Below, in pieces: positions 50,590 to 58,190 of a stretch of DNA of 64,000 nucleotides. Within the stretch, counting starts at the first letter, position 1. Each line of letters starts with the position of its first letter. The DNA comes from Opitutaceae bacterium (GTDB taxonomy: Bacteria; Verrucomicrobiota; Verrucomicrobiia; Opitutales; Opitutaceae): the NCBI GenBank assembly GCA_016794625.1, contig JAEUGY010000018.1, positions 1 to 64,000 on the forward strand, read 5' to 3'. Under the pieces are notes generated by a model that worked only from the letters and a program-made list of their open reading frames with translations, searched no databases and had not been told where the DNA came from. Made by a program: the position numbers and the translations under genes.

Positions 50590-51828
50590 TCAACGCTGGA
50601 GCGTCACTCCTGCGGCACGCAAGGCGGCGAGCAGGCGCGGGTCCTCGTTTCCGCGGCCGTAACCGAAACCCAGGTACGAACTGACGATCTTACCGTCGCG
50701 ACCGAGCACGTAGAAGCCCGGCAGCGAGCCGCGGAATTCTTTCATCGCTTTCATGGGATCTTCCGCGTCCACCCGACCGAATTTGAAGCCGTAGTCACCG
50801 GCGTGCTGCTTCATCCATTTCTCATAGTCGGAGAGTTTCTGATCGAAACTCACCGCGACGAACACCACGTCCTGATCGGCGAGTGCCCGACGCGCCTTTT
50901 CGTAGGTCGGAAACGCCTCCTTGCAGAAATAGCACCACGACGCCCAGGTCTCGACGACCACGACCTTGCCTTTTAGGTAGGAGATGCGGAACGGTTTGCC
51001 GTCCGGCCAACCGGTGAACGTCATCTCAGGCAGCGTGTCTCCCACCGCAAACACCTCTTCTTTCAACACCGGCATGGGCTGCCCGTTGAGTACTGCCGCT
51101 ACCGCGTCGCGCTCGAAGCTCGCCTGGGAGAAATCCTCGGGCGTCAGGTGTGCTTTCGAGTCGTAGGTGATGCGCTGGTCGAGCCAGTCGCTCTGTTGCC
51201 CAGATTTTTCGTCGCGCGCGTAGGTGATGCGCTCGATGAGGCCGGCGCGACTGACGAAGAAACGCGTGGTGCTGATGGCCGTCACCGCGTTTGGGCTGTC
51301 CGAGGCGCGATGCTCCAGATCGACCGCTTCCACCACGTCGCAACTCTGTCCGCCGAAGGTCTCATGCCCAGCCCACCGCACAAAGTCAGAATCGGTGAAC
51401 GCGAGGTCAAATTTCAACCAGAACTCCGGACGATTGAAGGCGTCAGCTGGGGAGACGGTGCCCTGTACCCCCTTGGAGTTGCGGAATACAAGGCGGTTCA
51501 CGGCGAGGTCCTGGCACTTCGCGATTGCGAAACGGCCCTCTTCGTTGGAATGCGTGGCCGCATAGTATTCCGCCGGGCCATGGCTCCGGAGGTAACGTTC
51601 CGTGGTCTGCATGTTTCGAGTCTTGGCTGAGCCGGAAGCGAAAAGGGTCGATTCCATCACGATTGTCGCGGTCCAGCCATCGATGGCCGCGCGAGCGGCA
51701 GTGACTCGATCACGGACCGCCTGGGCCTGCGGCGAGATCCAGGGTCTGGTGGCTTCGTCGGCCGCGGCCAGACCCAGCGAGCATAATGCCATCGCAAGAC
51801 CAGCGAGAACAAGGCCTGAGCGGTGCAT
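50590..51828 (-). CDS. Exported TlpA-like thioredoxin protein with LolA-like N-terminal domain
   Basis: A 412-residue protein with a signal peptide (LVLAGLAMALCSLGLAAA). The N-terminal ~250 residues form a beta-rich domain resembling the DUF2092/LolA-type lipoprotein-carrier fold (SQASFERDAV; VEAVDLEHRASDSPNAV; RFFVSRAGLIERITYARD). The C-terminal ~150 residues are a TlpA/ResA thioredoxin domain with the active site WASWCYFCKEAFP (C299, C302); CYFC is an uncommon variant of CxxC. It starts 4 bases after the stop of the STN receptor gene, the fourth member of a sigma-FecR-receptor-thioredoxin series. The likely location is periplasmic or outer-membrane-associated. It has the same position as the triple-thioredoxin protein at 25977-28289 but a different N-terminal domain. 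Confidence 0.86.
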   Translation of the reverse strand: MHRSGLVLAGLAMALCSLGLAAADEATRPWISPQAQAVRDRVTAARAAIDGWTATIVMESTLFASGSAKTRNMQTTERYLRSHGPAEYYAATHSNEEGRFAIAKCQDLAVNRLVFRNSKGVQGTVSPADAFNRPEFWLKFDLAFTDSDFVRWAGHETFGGQSCDVVEAVDLEHRASDSPNAVTAISTTRFFVSRAGLIERITYARDEKSGQQSDWLDQRITYDSKAHLTPEDFSQASFERDAVAAVLNGQPMPVLKEEVFAVGDTLPEMTFTGWPDGKPFRISYLKGKVVVVETWASWCYFCKEAFPTYEKARRALADQDVVFVAVSFDQKLSDYEKWMKQHAGDYGFKFGRVDAEDPMKAMKEFRGSLPGFYVLGRDGKIVSSYLGFGYGRGNEDPRLLAALRAAGVTLQR

Positions 51829-51832
51829 AAGA

Positions 51833-54800
51833 TCAGAAGTGTTTCTTGATTGTGAGGGAGTAGCGACGGAGGCGTGGGTCTTCGATGTTTTGGAATCCAG
51901 TCCGTTCGGACGTGCCCGCCCGTAGCGGTGGCTCGCGATTGAAGACGTTCTGCAGGCCAAGCGTGAACTTCATGCCGGAGAAGGGCCGGAGCCAGCCCTC
52001 GGCCTGGCGTCCAAGGTCATAACTGATCACGAGGTCATGATACACCTGGGCATTCCACCGGTCGGTGCCTTGAGTGCGCACGGTGCCGGCGCTGAAATCG
52101 CGGCTCGTGAATGCGTAGATGAACTGCGCATCGTAGTATTGAGCGTTCCAGCCGGCCGACCATGGGCCGCGGGTCCAATCGAGGCCAGCGTTACCCTTCC
52201 ACTTGAGCGGGCTGCCCAGATAGCCTACTTGGTTGTTCAGCTCGTCCGACGGTACGACCTGCCCGGCAAAGAGCCGATTCCAGGTCGCAACTGCGTATCC
52301 GCGGAACTCACCAAACGTAGCCTGGCGGGTGTAGTCGACCTGAAAGTCCACCGCCTCGACCTCACGGCGGGAGAAGTTGTAGTACACATTCCTTATCTGG
52401 GTGATGGCACCACCGGTGTAGCCAGCAGCCCGGTCAGCCGGGGTGAGTGGCTCGCGCAGGATCGTGCCGGACGGCAGGCTGTCCTCAAAATCCAGCAACT
52501 GCTGTTCGGTCAGGAAGGCGATCTCGTCGGATTTCTCGATCTTGGTGTAGTCGACGGAGACCCGGAGGCCGGGCCAGAAACGCGGGGTGTAGACGATACC
52601 GGCCGCGTAGCTCTTGGATCGCTCCGGCTCAAGATCGGGATTGCCTCCGATGATGTAGTCGACCGGGCCAACGGTTTCGAGGATGCCACCGCGCTTCGGA
52701 TCGCTGACGTCGATGGGGATGGAGTCGAGTTCAGGCCCCATCAATTGGGAGGTGTCGGGTGCGAGAAAGCCGGTGCCGAAACTGGCGCGAAACACGAGAT
52801 CCGTTACAGGCGCATACCGCAGTCCGGCTGTGTAGCTCGACGAGCTGAAATCGCGCGTGATCATCGGTGTCGCTGGAAAAGGACCTTGCGGGCTGGGAAT
52901 GAGAGGAAAGTCGGGCCTGGCCACGGTGGTGGCGCGGGAGGAGTCGTAGCGTCCGGCCACCTGCAATTCGAGGCGCGCTTGCTTCGACGGGCCGTCCTCC
53001 GCGGCCAGCAGCGGGACTCGTGCTTCCATGTAACCCGATTTGCCCTCACCGGAAACCTCCGGCGTATAGTAGAAGTAACTCAACGTCTCCTCTGAGCCAT
53101 CCCGGCCGGCGGACACGTTCTCGGTGTTGCGATCGTCCCGCCATTCGACACTGGCCGAAACCACCACCGGTCCGTTCGGGAGTCGGAATGTCGGACCAGA
53201 GGTGCGCAAGGTGAGCGAGTTACTCAAGGACTTGCCATGATCGTCGGTGGCTTGTCCGGAAACGAGGTAAGGCTGGTAGTTGAGCGGGCGCAGGTTGAGG
53301 TCGCGCATCACATCGAGCACACCTGTCGAGAGGGCGCTTCCGTACGTCGGCCGCAGCAGGGGATTGTCGTCCTGAAAGCGAAACGCGTTTCGCCCCCACA
53401 CATAGTCGAGCCCGGCTTGCCATTCGCCTGGAAGCTTGGCCACGAGCCCACCGGCCACGCGTGTGACGGTGTTTGAGGTCTTGAGACCAGTCCACAGCCC
53501 TGTGAAGGGGTAGGCGACGTTGACCGCGGTGGTGAAAGGATTGTTGGGTGCGCTGGCTGCGAGCGTGAAATTGCTGCCCACATCGAAGCCGAAGAGCTGG
53601 GAGCTGATCATGCGATTGGTGTTTCGCTGATAGTCGACGTAACTTTCGAGCCAGGTCGTGATTTTCTGGCGCAGACCCAAGCCGACTGAATCAAGGGGCG
53701 ATGCCGTGGTCGCAAGTCGCGACCGCCCGCCGCCCACGTCGTCGGGCAGTGCGAGATTGTAGCGTCCGGCGTTGGCCACGAGGGCGGCGGCGTTGTCGGA
53801 GGTGATTCCGGCGTAACCCACCGGCACGGATGTGAAGAAGGAACCCAGCGTGGTGCCGCCGTATTGTGGCTTGAGTGTGAGGTTGGCGCCGTTGCGACTG
53901 CGGATGTTCGTGGTGTAGCCACGGGGGGGCGAGGAAGGGCCGGTGAAAGCGGCGGGATTATTGGCGAATCCCTGTTGCCGGGCCCGCACCGCGAAGCTTC
54001 GGTCTTGGGTCAGCAGGTCATTCGCCTCTTGAACGCTCGCCGTAAGGGTGAGCAGGGTGGCGCCTCCGCGCAGGCTGGTGCTGAAATTCAGCTCGGCGCG
54101 CCGGCGCGCGGTGTCCGTGTCGAACGTGTTGACATAGCTCAGTGTGAAGTCGCCCCCGCTGTAGTCCTTGCGCGTGATGATATTGATGACGCCGCCCGTG
54201 GCCCCGCCACCGTAGATGCCCGAGGCGGTCGAAGGCAGCACCTCAATGCGCTCGATCATGCCCAGCGGGATGCCGTTGATTTCGGGCGTGATCGCTCCAC
54301 CCAGCGTGCCCGGAGTCGTGTAGTTCGGCAGCCGGCGTCCGTCGACGAGGATCAGGGTTTGATTGGTGCCCAGGCCGCGGAGATTGACGGTTTGGCCGTA
54401 GGGATTGCCGCCGGTGAAGGTGCTGAGTCCGATGTTGGTCGCCATCGGCAGCCGGCTGCGGAAAAAGTCCTGGAGATTGGTGGCCTGGGCCTGGGTGATC
54501 TGTTCGCGGCCGAAAACGACGTAGGGCTGCGCGTCGTCGCGCGTGCGCGGGAGGTCGAGGTTGATCGACTTCGAGCCGAAGACCTCGAAGGTGTCGAGTT
54601 TGACGACCTTGCCGTCAAGGTTTGCTGTCGGGCGGTCGCTGGCGCTCGGCGCCGCCCGAAGGCCGTTTGGGGCTTCGGTGCTCCGTATCATCCACGCACC
54701 AGTCTTTGGATCCTCAAAGACCTTCAGTCCGGTGCCGGCGATCAGGCGGTCGAGGCCCTCGCGCACGGTCAGTTCGCCCCGGACCGCATTGGTCTGCACG

Positions 54801-54964
54801 CGGTCCAATCCTTCGCTTGGATAGAGAATTTCGCGTTTGGTCAGCTGCGCGAATTCTTTGAGCCGGCGGGCGGCGTCGCCGGCCGGTAGGTCGAAGGCGA
54901 CCTTTGCGCTCGGTTCGGCGGCGGACAAGACGGTGGCGAGGAATAGGGCCAGGATCGCGGGCAT
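51833..54964 (-). CDS. STN-domain TonB-dependent outer-membrane receptor
   Basis: A 1043-residue receptor from the ATG at 54964 (a GTG at 55042 would add 26 residues). The signal peptide (PAILALFLATVLSA) is followed by the STN domain (about residues 22-95; FDLPAGDAARRLKEFAQLTK and TGLKVFEDPKTGAWMIR). The plug domain (about 115-270) includes TLILVDGRRLPNYTTPG and VLPSTASGIYGGGATGGVIN. The barrel closes with RRYSLTIKKHF. It belongs to the third sigma/FecR unit: FecR (55130) and sigma (56176) lie upstream, and the TlpA-like protein begins 4 bases downstream. The gap to FecR is about 165 bases. The ligand is unknown; as for the other two STN receptors, no SusD-like partner is found. Confidence 0.91.
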   Translation of the reverse strand: MPAILALFLATVLSAAEPSAKVAFDLPAGDAARRLKEFAQLTKREILYPSEGLDRVQTNAVRGELTVREGLDRLIAGTGLKVFEDPKTGAWMIRSTEAPNGLRAAPSASDRPTANLDGKVVKLDTFEVFGSKSINLDLPRTRDDAQPYVVFGREQITQAQATNLQDFFRSRLPMATNIGLSTFTGGNPYGQTVNLRGLGTNQTLILVDGRRLPNYTTPGTLGGAITPEINGIPLGMIERIEVLPSTASGIYGGGATGGVINIITRKDYSGGDFTLSYVNTFDTDTARRRAELNFSTSLRGGATLLTLTASVQEANDLLTQDRSFAVRARQQGFANNPAAFTGPSSPPRGYTTNIRSRNGANLTLKPQYGGTTLGSFFTSVPVGYAGITSDNAAALVANAGRYNLALPDDVGGGRSRLATTASPLDSVGLGLRQKITTWLESYVDYQRNTNRMISSQLFGFDVGSNFTLAASAPNNPFTTAVNVAYPFTGLWTGLKTSNTVTRVAGGLVAKLPGEWQAGLDYVWGRNAFRFQDDNPLLRPTYGSALSTGVLDVMRDLNLRPLNYQPYLVSGQATDDHGKSLSNSLTLRTSGPTFRLPNGPVVVSASVEWRDDRNTENVSAGRDGSEETLSYFYYTPEVSGEGKSGYMEARVPLLAAEDGPSKQARLELQVAGRYDSSRATTVARPDFPLIPSPQGPFPATPMITRDFSSSSYTAGLRYAPVTDLVFRASFGTGFLAPDTSQLMGPELDSIPIDVSDPKRGGILETVGPVDYIIGGNPDLEPERSKSYAAGIVYTPRFWPGLRVSVDYTKIEKSDEIAFLTEQQLLDFEDSLPSGTILREPLTPADRAAGYTGGAITQIRNVYYNFSRREVEAVDFQVDYTRQATFGEFRGYAVATWNRLFAGQVVPSDELNNQVGYLGSPLKWKGNAGLDWTRGPWSAGWNAQYYDAQFIYAFTSRDFSAGTVRTQGTDRWNAQVYHDLVISYDLGRQAEGWLRPFSGMKFTLGLQNVFNREPPLRAGTSERTGFQNIEDPRLRRYSLTIKKHF

Positions 54965-55129
54965 CAGTACCCGATGGAACACTACAGTCAGGAGGGAGGT
55001 GACGGTCACGGTGGTGGTGGGTCTCTTTCCACAGATGCGCACGCGCGCGATTTCCTCTAAAACAATTTCGATCTTCGGAGCGCAGCGCGGGCCGCCGCCA
55101 GGCGGTGGTTGCGTGACGCCTATCTGCGT

Positions 55130-56179
55130 TCACTGCGCTTGACGCAGCGTGATGGTGTTGCCCTCGCGCTCCGCCTTAACGGCGAAGCCGGCCTCGATCA
55201 GGCGGATGAAGCCCTCCACATTGTCCGATCGCAGCGAGGCGCTCACCTTGGTGCCGGCCAGCACCGAGTCGGCGATGAGCAGCCGGATCGGGGCATTGTG
55301 GTGATTGAAGTCCTCGACCACGCGGGAGAGCGGCGTGGCCGTAAAATCGAGCATGCGCGGCTGCCACGCCAGGAGCGCCTGGCTCTCGGACGGGGTCACG
55401 GGGGCGACCCGCGGAGTCACCGGCTGCTCGGTCAGGTGCACGCGGGTACGCTCTCCGGTCTCGAGCACGGCCAGTGGAACGGGTTCGACGCCCGGGTCCG
55501 CACCCGCGCCGGCGGCTGGCAGCACCTGAACTTTTCCTTCCGTAACGAGCACGTCGACCGCCTCGTCCGCGAGCCGGACGTTGAAGGCGGTGCCCACGGC
55601 GCGCACGGTGACCGTGCCGGCGGTGACCGCGAAGGGACGCTCCGGGTTCTTCGCCACGCTGAAGTGGGCCTCGCCGCGCTCGAGGTGCACGCGACGCATC
55701 GCCGACGTGTAGTCCACGGTGATTTTCGCTCCGCGATTGAGGGTGACCATGGAGCCATCGTCGAGCGTGCGCTCGACGATGGTGGCGATGGGCGCGACGG
55801 TGGGCTGAGTGGCCCGTTGGGAAAGCGGCAGCGCCGACCAAAGGAAAAAGCCAACGATCAAGGTGGCGGCAAGCAGGAGTGGCCACCACCGAGGGCGTCG
55901 ATCCAGCAAGAGGGTGATTCTGGATTGAGGCGGCGGGGCCAGCAGATCGCGGTTGGGACGCGGGCTGTGTTCGGGTTTCCAGTCGGCGAGCCGATCCAAC
56001 CGCCGCCAGTTCCGCCGCTGCCGCGCCAGTTCCGGGCCATGGCGCCGGTCCTGCGTGAGCCACTGTACGAACTCGTCCTGCTCCGCCGCGGTCAAACCGC
56101 GTTCGATGCGAATGACCCAGGTCGCGGCTTGCTGAGCGACCGGTCCGTTGGCCTGAGGTTGAGGGGGGTGGGGGCTCAT
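55130..56179 (-). CDS. FecR-family anti-sigma factor / signal transducer
   Basis: A 349-residue signal transducer. The N-terminal DUF4880-type motif (QAATWVIRIERGLTAAEQDE, WLTQDRRHGPEL) binds the sigma factor. A membrane helix lies at about residues 98-116 (WPLLLAATLIVGFFLWSAL). The periplasmic FecR domain (about 125-225) contains DGSMVTLNRGAKITVDYT and VRAVGTAFNVRL. The C-terminal STN-like segment (about 265-349) contains TPLSRVVEDFNHHNAPIRLL and VEGFIRLIEAGFAVKAE. Its start ATG overlaps the sigma factor stop by four bases, so sigma and FecR are coupled. The receptor gene lies downstream. It closely resembles the FecR at 21659 in layout. Confidence 0.93.
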   Translation of the reverse strand: MSPHPPQPQANGPVAQQAATWVIRIERGLTAAEQDEFVQWLTQDRRHGPELARQRRNWRRLDRLADWKPEHSPRPNRDLLAPPPQSRITLLLDRRPRWWPLLLAATLIVGFFLWSALPLSQRATQPTVAPIATIVERTLDDGSMVTLNRGAKITVDYTSAMRRVHLERGEAHFSVAKNPERPFAVTAGTVTVRAVGTAFNVRLADEAVDVLVTEGKVQVLPAAGAGADPGVEPVPLAVLETGERTRVHLTEQPVTPRVAPVTPSESQALLAWQPRMLDFTATPLSRVVEDFNHHNAPIRLLIADSVLAGTKVSASLRSDNVEGFIRLIEAGFAVKAEREGNTITLRQAQ

Positions 56180-56715
56180 GGCCGGGGGGAACTCCGTTCG
56201 TGGCGGGCAAAGAAATCGCTCAACTTGCGCAGCGCGATGCCGCTTTGCACCTCGACCGTGTGTTCGGCAATGCCGAGCTCGGCCGCGACTTCCTTTTGAG
56301 ACAAGCCGTAGATGCGCCGGAGGGTGACGATTTGGCGGCAGCGGGTGGGCAGGGACTGGATGGCTTTGGTCAAAGTTTCGAGCTCCTCGGCGCGGGCGAC
56401 GGCCTGGGGCACATCCACGCTTTCATCGAGGATGCTCCACAGCTCCATTTCCGTTAACCGGTCTTCACGCACCACGCTGGATCGCCGCAACTGCATGAGT
56501 GCGAGATTGCGGGCCGTCACGAACAGCAGGGCCTTGGGTGCGCGCACTTCCCCTAGGGCGTGGGCCCGCAAGACCCGCATCATGGCCTCTTGCACGATGT
56601 CGTCCACCTCCGACTGCAGGGAAAACTGGCTCCGCAGCCAGGCTCTCAGCATGGCTTCATGCGGTTGCAACTCGGTGGTGAACCAGCGGTGTTCCTCTGG
56701 ATTTTGCGGCGGCAA
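56176..56715 (-). CDS. ECF RNA polymerase sigma factor
   Basis: A 179-residue ECF sigma factor. Region 2 reads VDDIVQEAMMRVLRAHALGE and KALLFVTARNLALMQLRRSS. Region 4 reads LPTRCRQIVTLRRIYGLSQK and the recognition helix VAAELGIAEHTVEVQ. The start must be TTG at 56715: an in-frame stop lies two codons upstream and the next ATG would remove half of the conserved N-terminal block HRWFTTELQPHEAML. It leads the minus-strand unit sigma-FecR-STN receptor-TlpA-like thioredoxin (56715 to 50590). No other gene lies between it and 56978. TTG starts often go with low translation; here that may keep the sigma level low. Confidence 0.92.
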   Translation of the reverse strand: MPPQNPEEHRWFTTELQPHEAMLRAWLRSQFSLQSEVDDIVQEAMMRVLRAHALGEVRAPKALLFVTARNLALMQLRRSSVVREDRLTEMELWSILDESVDVPQAVARAEELETLTKAIQSLPTRCRQIVTLRRIYGLSQKEVAAELGIAEHTVEVQSGIALRKLSDFFARHERSSPRP

Positions 56716-56977
56716 GATTTAGTGGAGGCCCGGGTGGTGCCACGGCCCCTTAGGATCAGGATGCGTGAAACCGAAAAACCTGCTAAAGGAATTTTGAAGC
56801 TCTCTCAACTTGCTGTTTTACGGGAAGAAAGGATTGATTAGACCGGATGCGATTCGTTGAAGCGGCCCGGACGCGAATCGACTCGGACGAACCAGGCATC
56901 GGGGGTGCGAAGCGTCGGTTGACGCGGGGGTGAAGTCGTTTCCGGCGCTCGATTTCTGGCCGGTGAATCCAACGGTC

Positions 56978-57235
56978 TCAGCCGAGACCCAGATAGCCCC
57001 GGATCTTCCGGGCAATCGCTACGCGTCGATCACTGCTTACGGTGCCCGCCTGCCGCAGAACGGAGGACTCACGTGCGACATAGACGTGGGAGCAGTCGAC
57101 CAGAGTGAGGAATTCCAGTCCGTCGGCTCCATTCAGGATCACCTGATGATCACCAGCCGATGCTGCCGGCCGTTTCTTGGTACCGACGAGGACGTTGAAT
57201 CGCTGTTGTTTCGCGTCGGTGAGTGTGTCCGCGCC
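56978..57235 (-). pseudogene. Decayed ORF downstream of the Phd-like antitoxin
   Basis: The 597 bases between the sigma gene and the antitoxin (56716-57312) hold an open frame without a usable start: 85 codons from just after a TAG (57236-57238) to a TGA at 56978-56980. It reads as a real protein, with AKQQRFNVLVGTKKRPAASA, FLTLVDCSHVYVARES and RRVAIARKIRGYLGL. In the same frame, further upstream, DIVFLRVD resembles a PIN-domain start before the TAG. A toxin gene broken by frameshift and stop is possible, but I do not recognise the family. Confidence 0.35.
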
Positions 57236-57312
57236 CTAAAGCTCAATTCCGGGGTGACCCGCGGGATCTTCCTAGTCGACACGGAGAAAGACAATGTCGC
57301 ATCGACGCAGAT

Positions 57313-57531
57313 TCACAGGGAATTCCCGAAGGTGTTATGCAGTTCGAGTTCCCGCGCTGTGAGCTTGAGGGATCCGGACTTGGCTGGCGGCACTTCCTCG
57401 GGAAGGTCGTAGGGAGCAATCTGGACCAAGCCTGCCGGAGTGCGAACGACCACCGGACGGCGAGTCTTGATGACACGGCGGGTCACTTGACTGAATCCGG
57501 CCTTGGCCTTGGAAGCCGTGAGCATTTGCAT
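57313..57531 (-). CDS. Phd/YefM-like antitoxin, orphan
   Basis: A 72-residue small protein starting MLTASKAKAGFSQVTRRVIK, the pattern of the Phd/YefM/PhdYeFM antitoxin family (A-K-x-x-F-x-x-x-x-x-x-V). PVVVRTPAGLVQIAPYD matches the beta-hairpin, and the tail is charged. These are DNA-binding antitoxins that pair with a toxin encoded next to them. The frame that follows (56978-57235) is interrupted, so the partner seems lost. The start is an ATG at 57531; nearby ATGs at 57546 and 57525 are possible. Confidence 0.6.
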   Translation of the reverse strand: MQMLTASKAKAGFSQVTRRVIKTRRPVVVRTPAGLVQIAPYDLPEEVPPAKSGSLKLTARELELHNTFGNSL

Positions 57532-57643
57532 GCGTGCAAGTCTCACGTCTGACCTGATTTTAGTGAACCGGTGGGACGCGTGCCGTCGCCGGGCGGGGAA
57601 TCATCACGTCCTCGCGCCTAAACCCAACCTTGACGCAACGAGC

Positions 57644-57868
57644 TTAGCACCCAGCCGGCTGAAGGAGTCCCGTCTGCACGGCGCTCTGCTGACGGTTGCG
57701 CAGGCCGTTGGGAGCTGCCGCGAGGGAGATGGCGTTCACGCCTGCTTCGTTTGCGAAGTGGAACCCCTCCGTGTTCTCAAATCCCACCGGCGCCGTCTTG
57801 ATCGCACGGATCAGAGCGAGACTGCCGAGAGCGAGAACGATCAGGAAAGAAAGGGAGAGCGTGAGCAT
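57644..57868 (-). CDS. Small predicted membrane protein
   Basis: A 74-residue ORF from ATG 57868: one hydrophobic segment (LTLSLSFLIVLALGSLALIR, about residues 2-21) then a soluble tail (TAPVGFENTEGFHFANEAGV, about 25-44). No family is recognised. The region 57869-58190, next to it, contains no gene I can support, apart from the in-frame extension of the next gene described in the findings. Coding status is uncertain. Confidence 0.35.
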   Translation of the reverse strand: MLTLSLSFLIVLALGSLALIRAIKTAPVGFENTEGFHFANEAGVNAISLAAAPNGLRNRQQSAVQTGLLQPAGC

Positions 57869-58190
57869 GGGAGGCAATTGAGTGAGCAAAGATTACCCGA
57901 ACGCGGCCGTTCCGACCATAGAGCCCATTGCCCAACCTTGGGGAGAAACGCACCCCACGTACATCTGCGCAGTCGCTGGTTGGTAGTTACACGTACGAGC
58001 CGATCGATCGCGGCCAAACGTGTAGTCAGCGCTTCCTGACTCCATCGGCTACTTTGGTTGGGATTTACTCTTCGCCCTTCGATTTTCGCTCTTCGCCGCT
58101 CCGCGGCGCCGGCGTGGCCGCGAGGGCCAGCCCCACAAAGAGAAGAGCGTAGGGTGCCTTGGTGGCGGCGGTGCAGGTCGCAGTGGCTGG

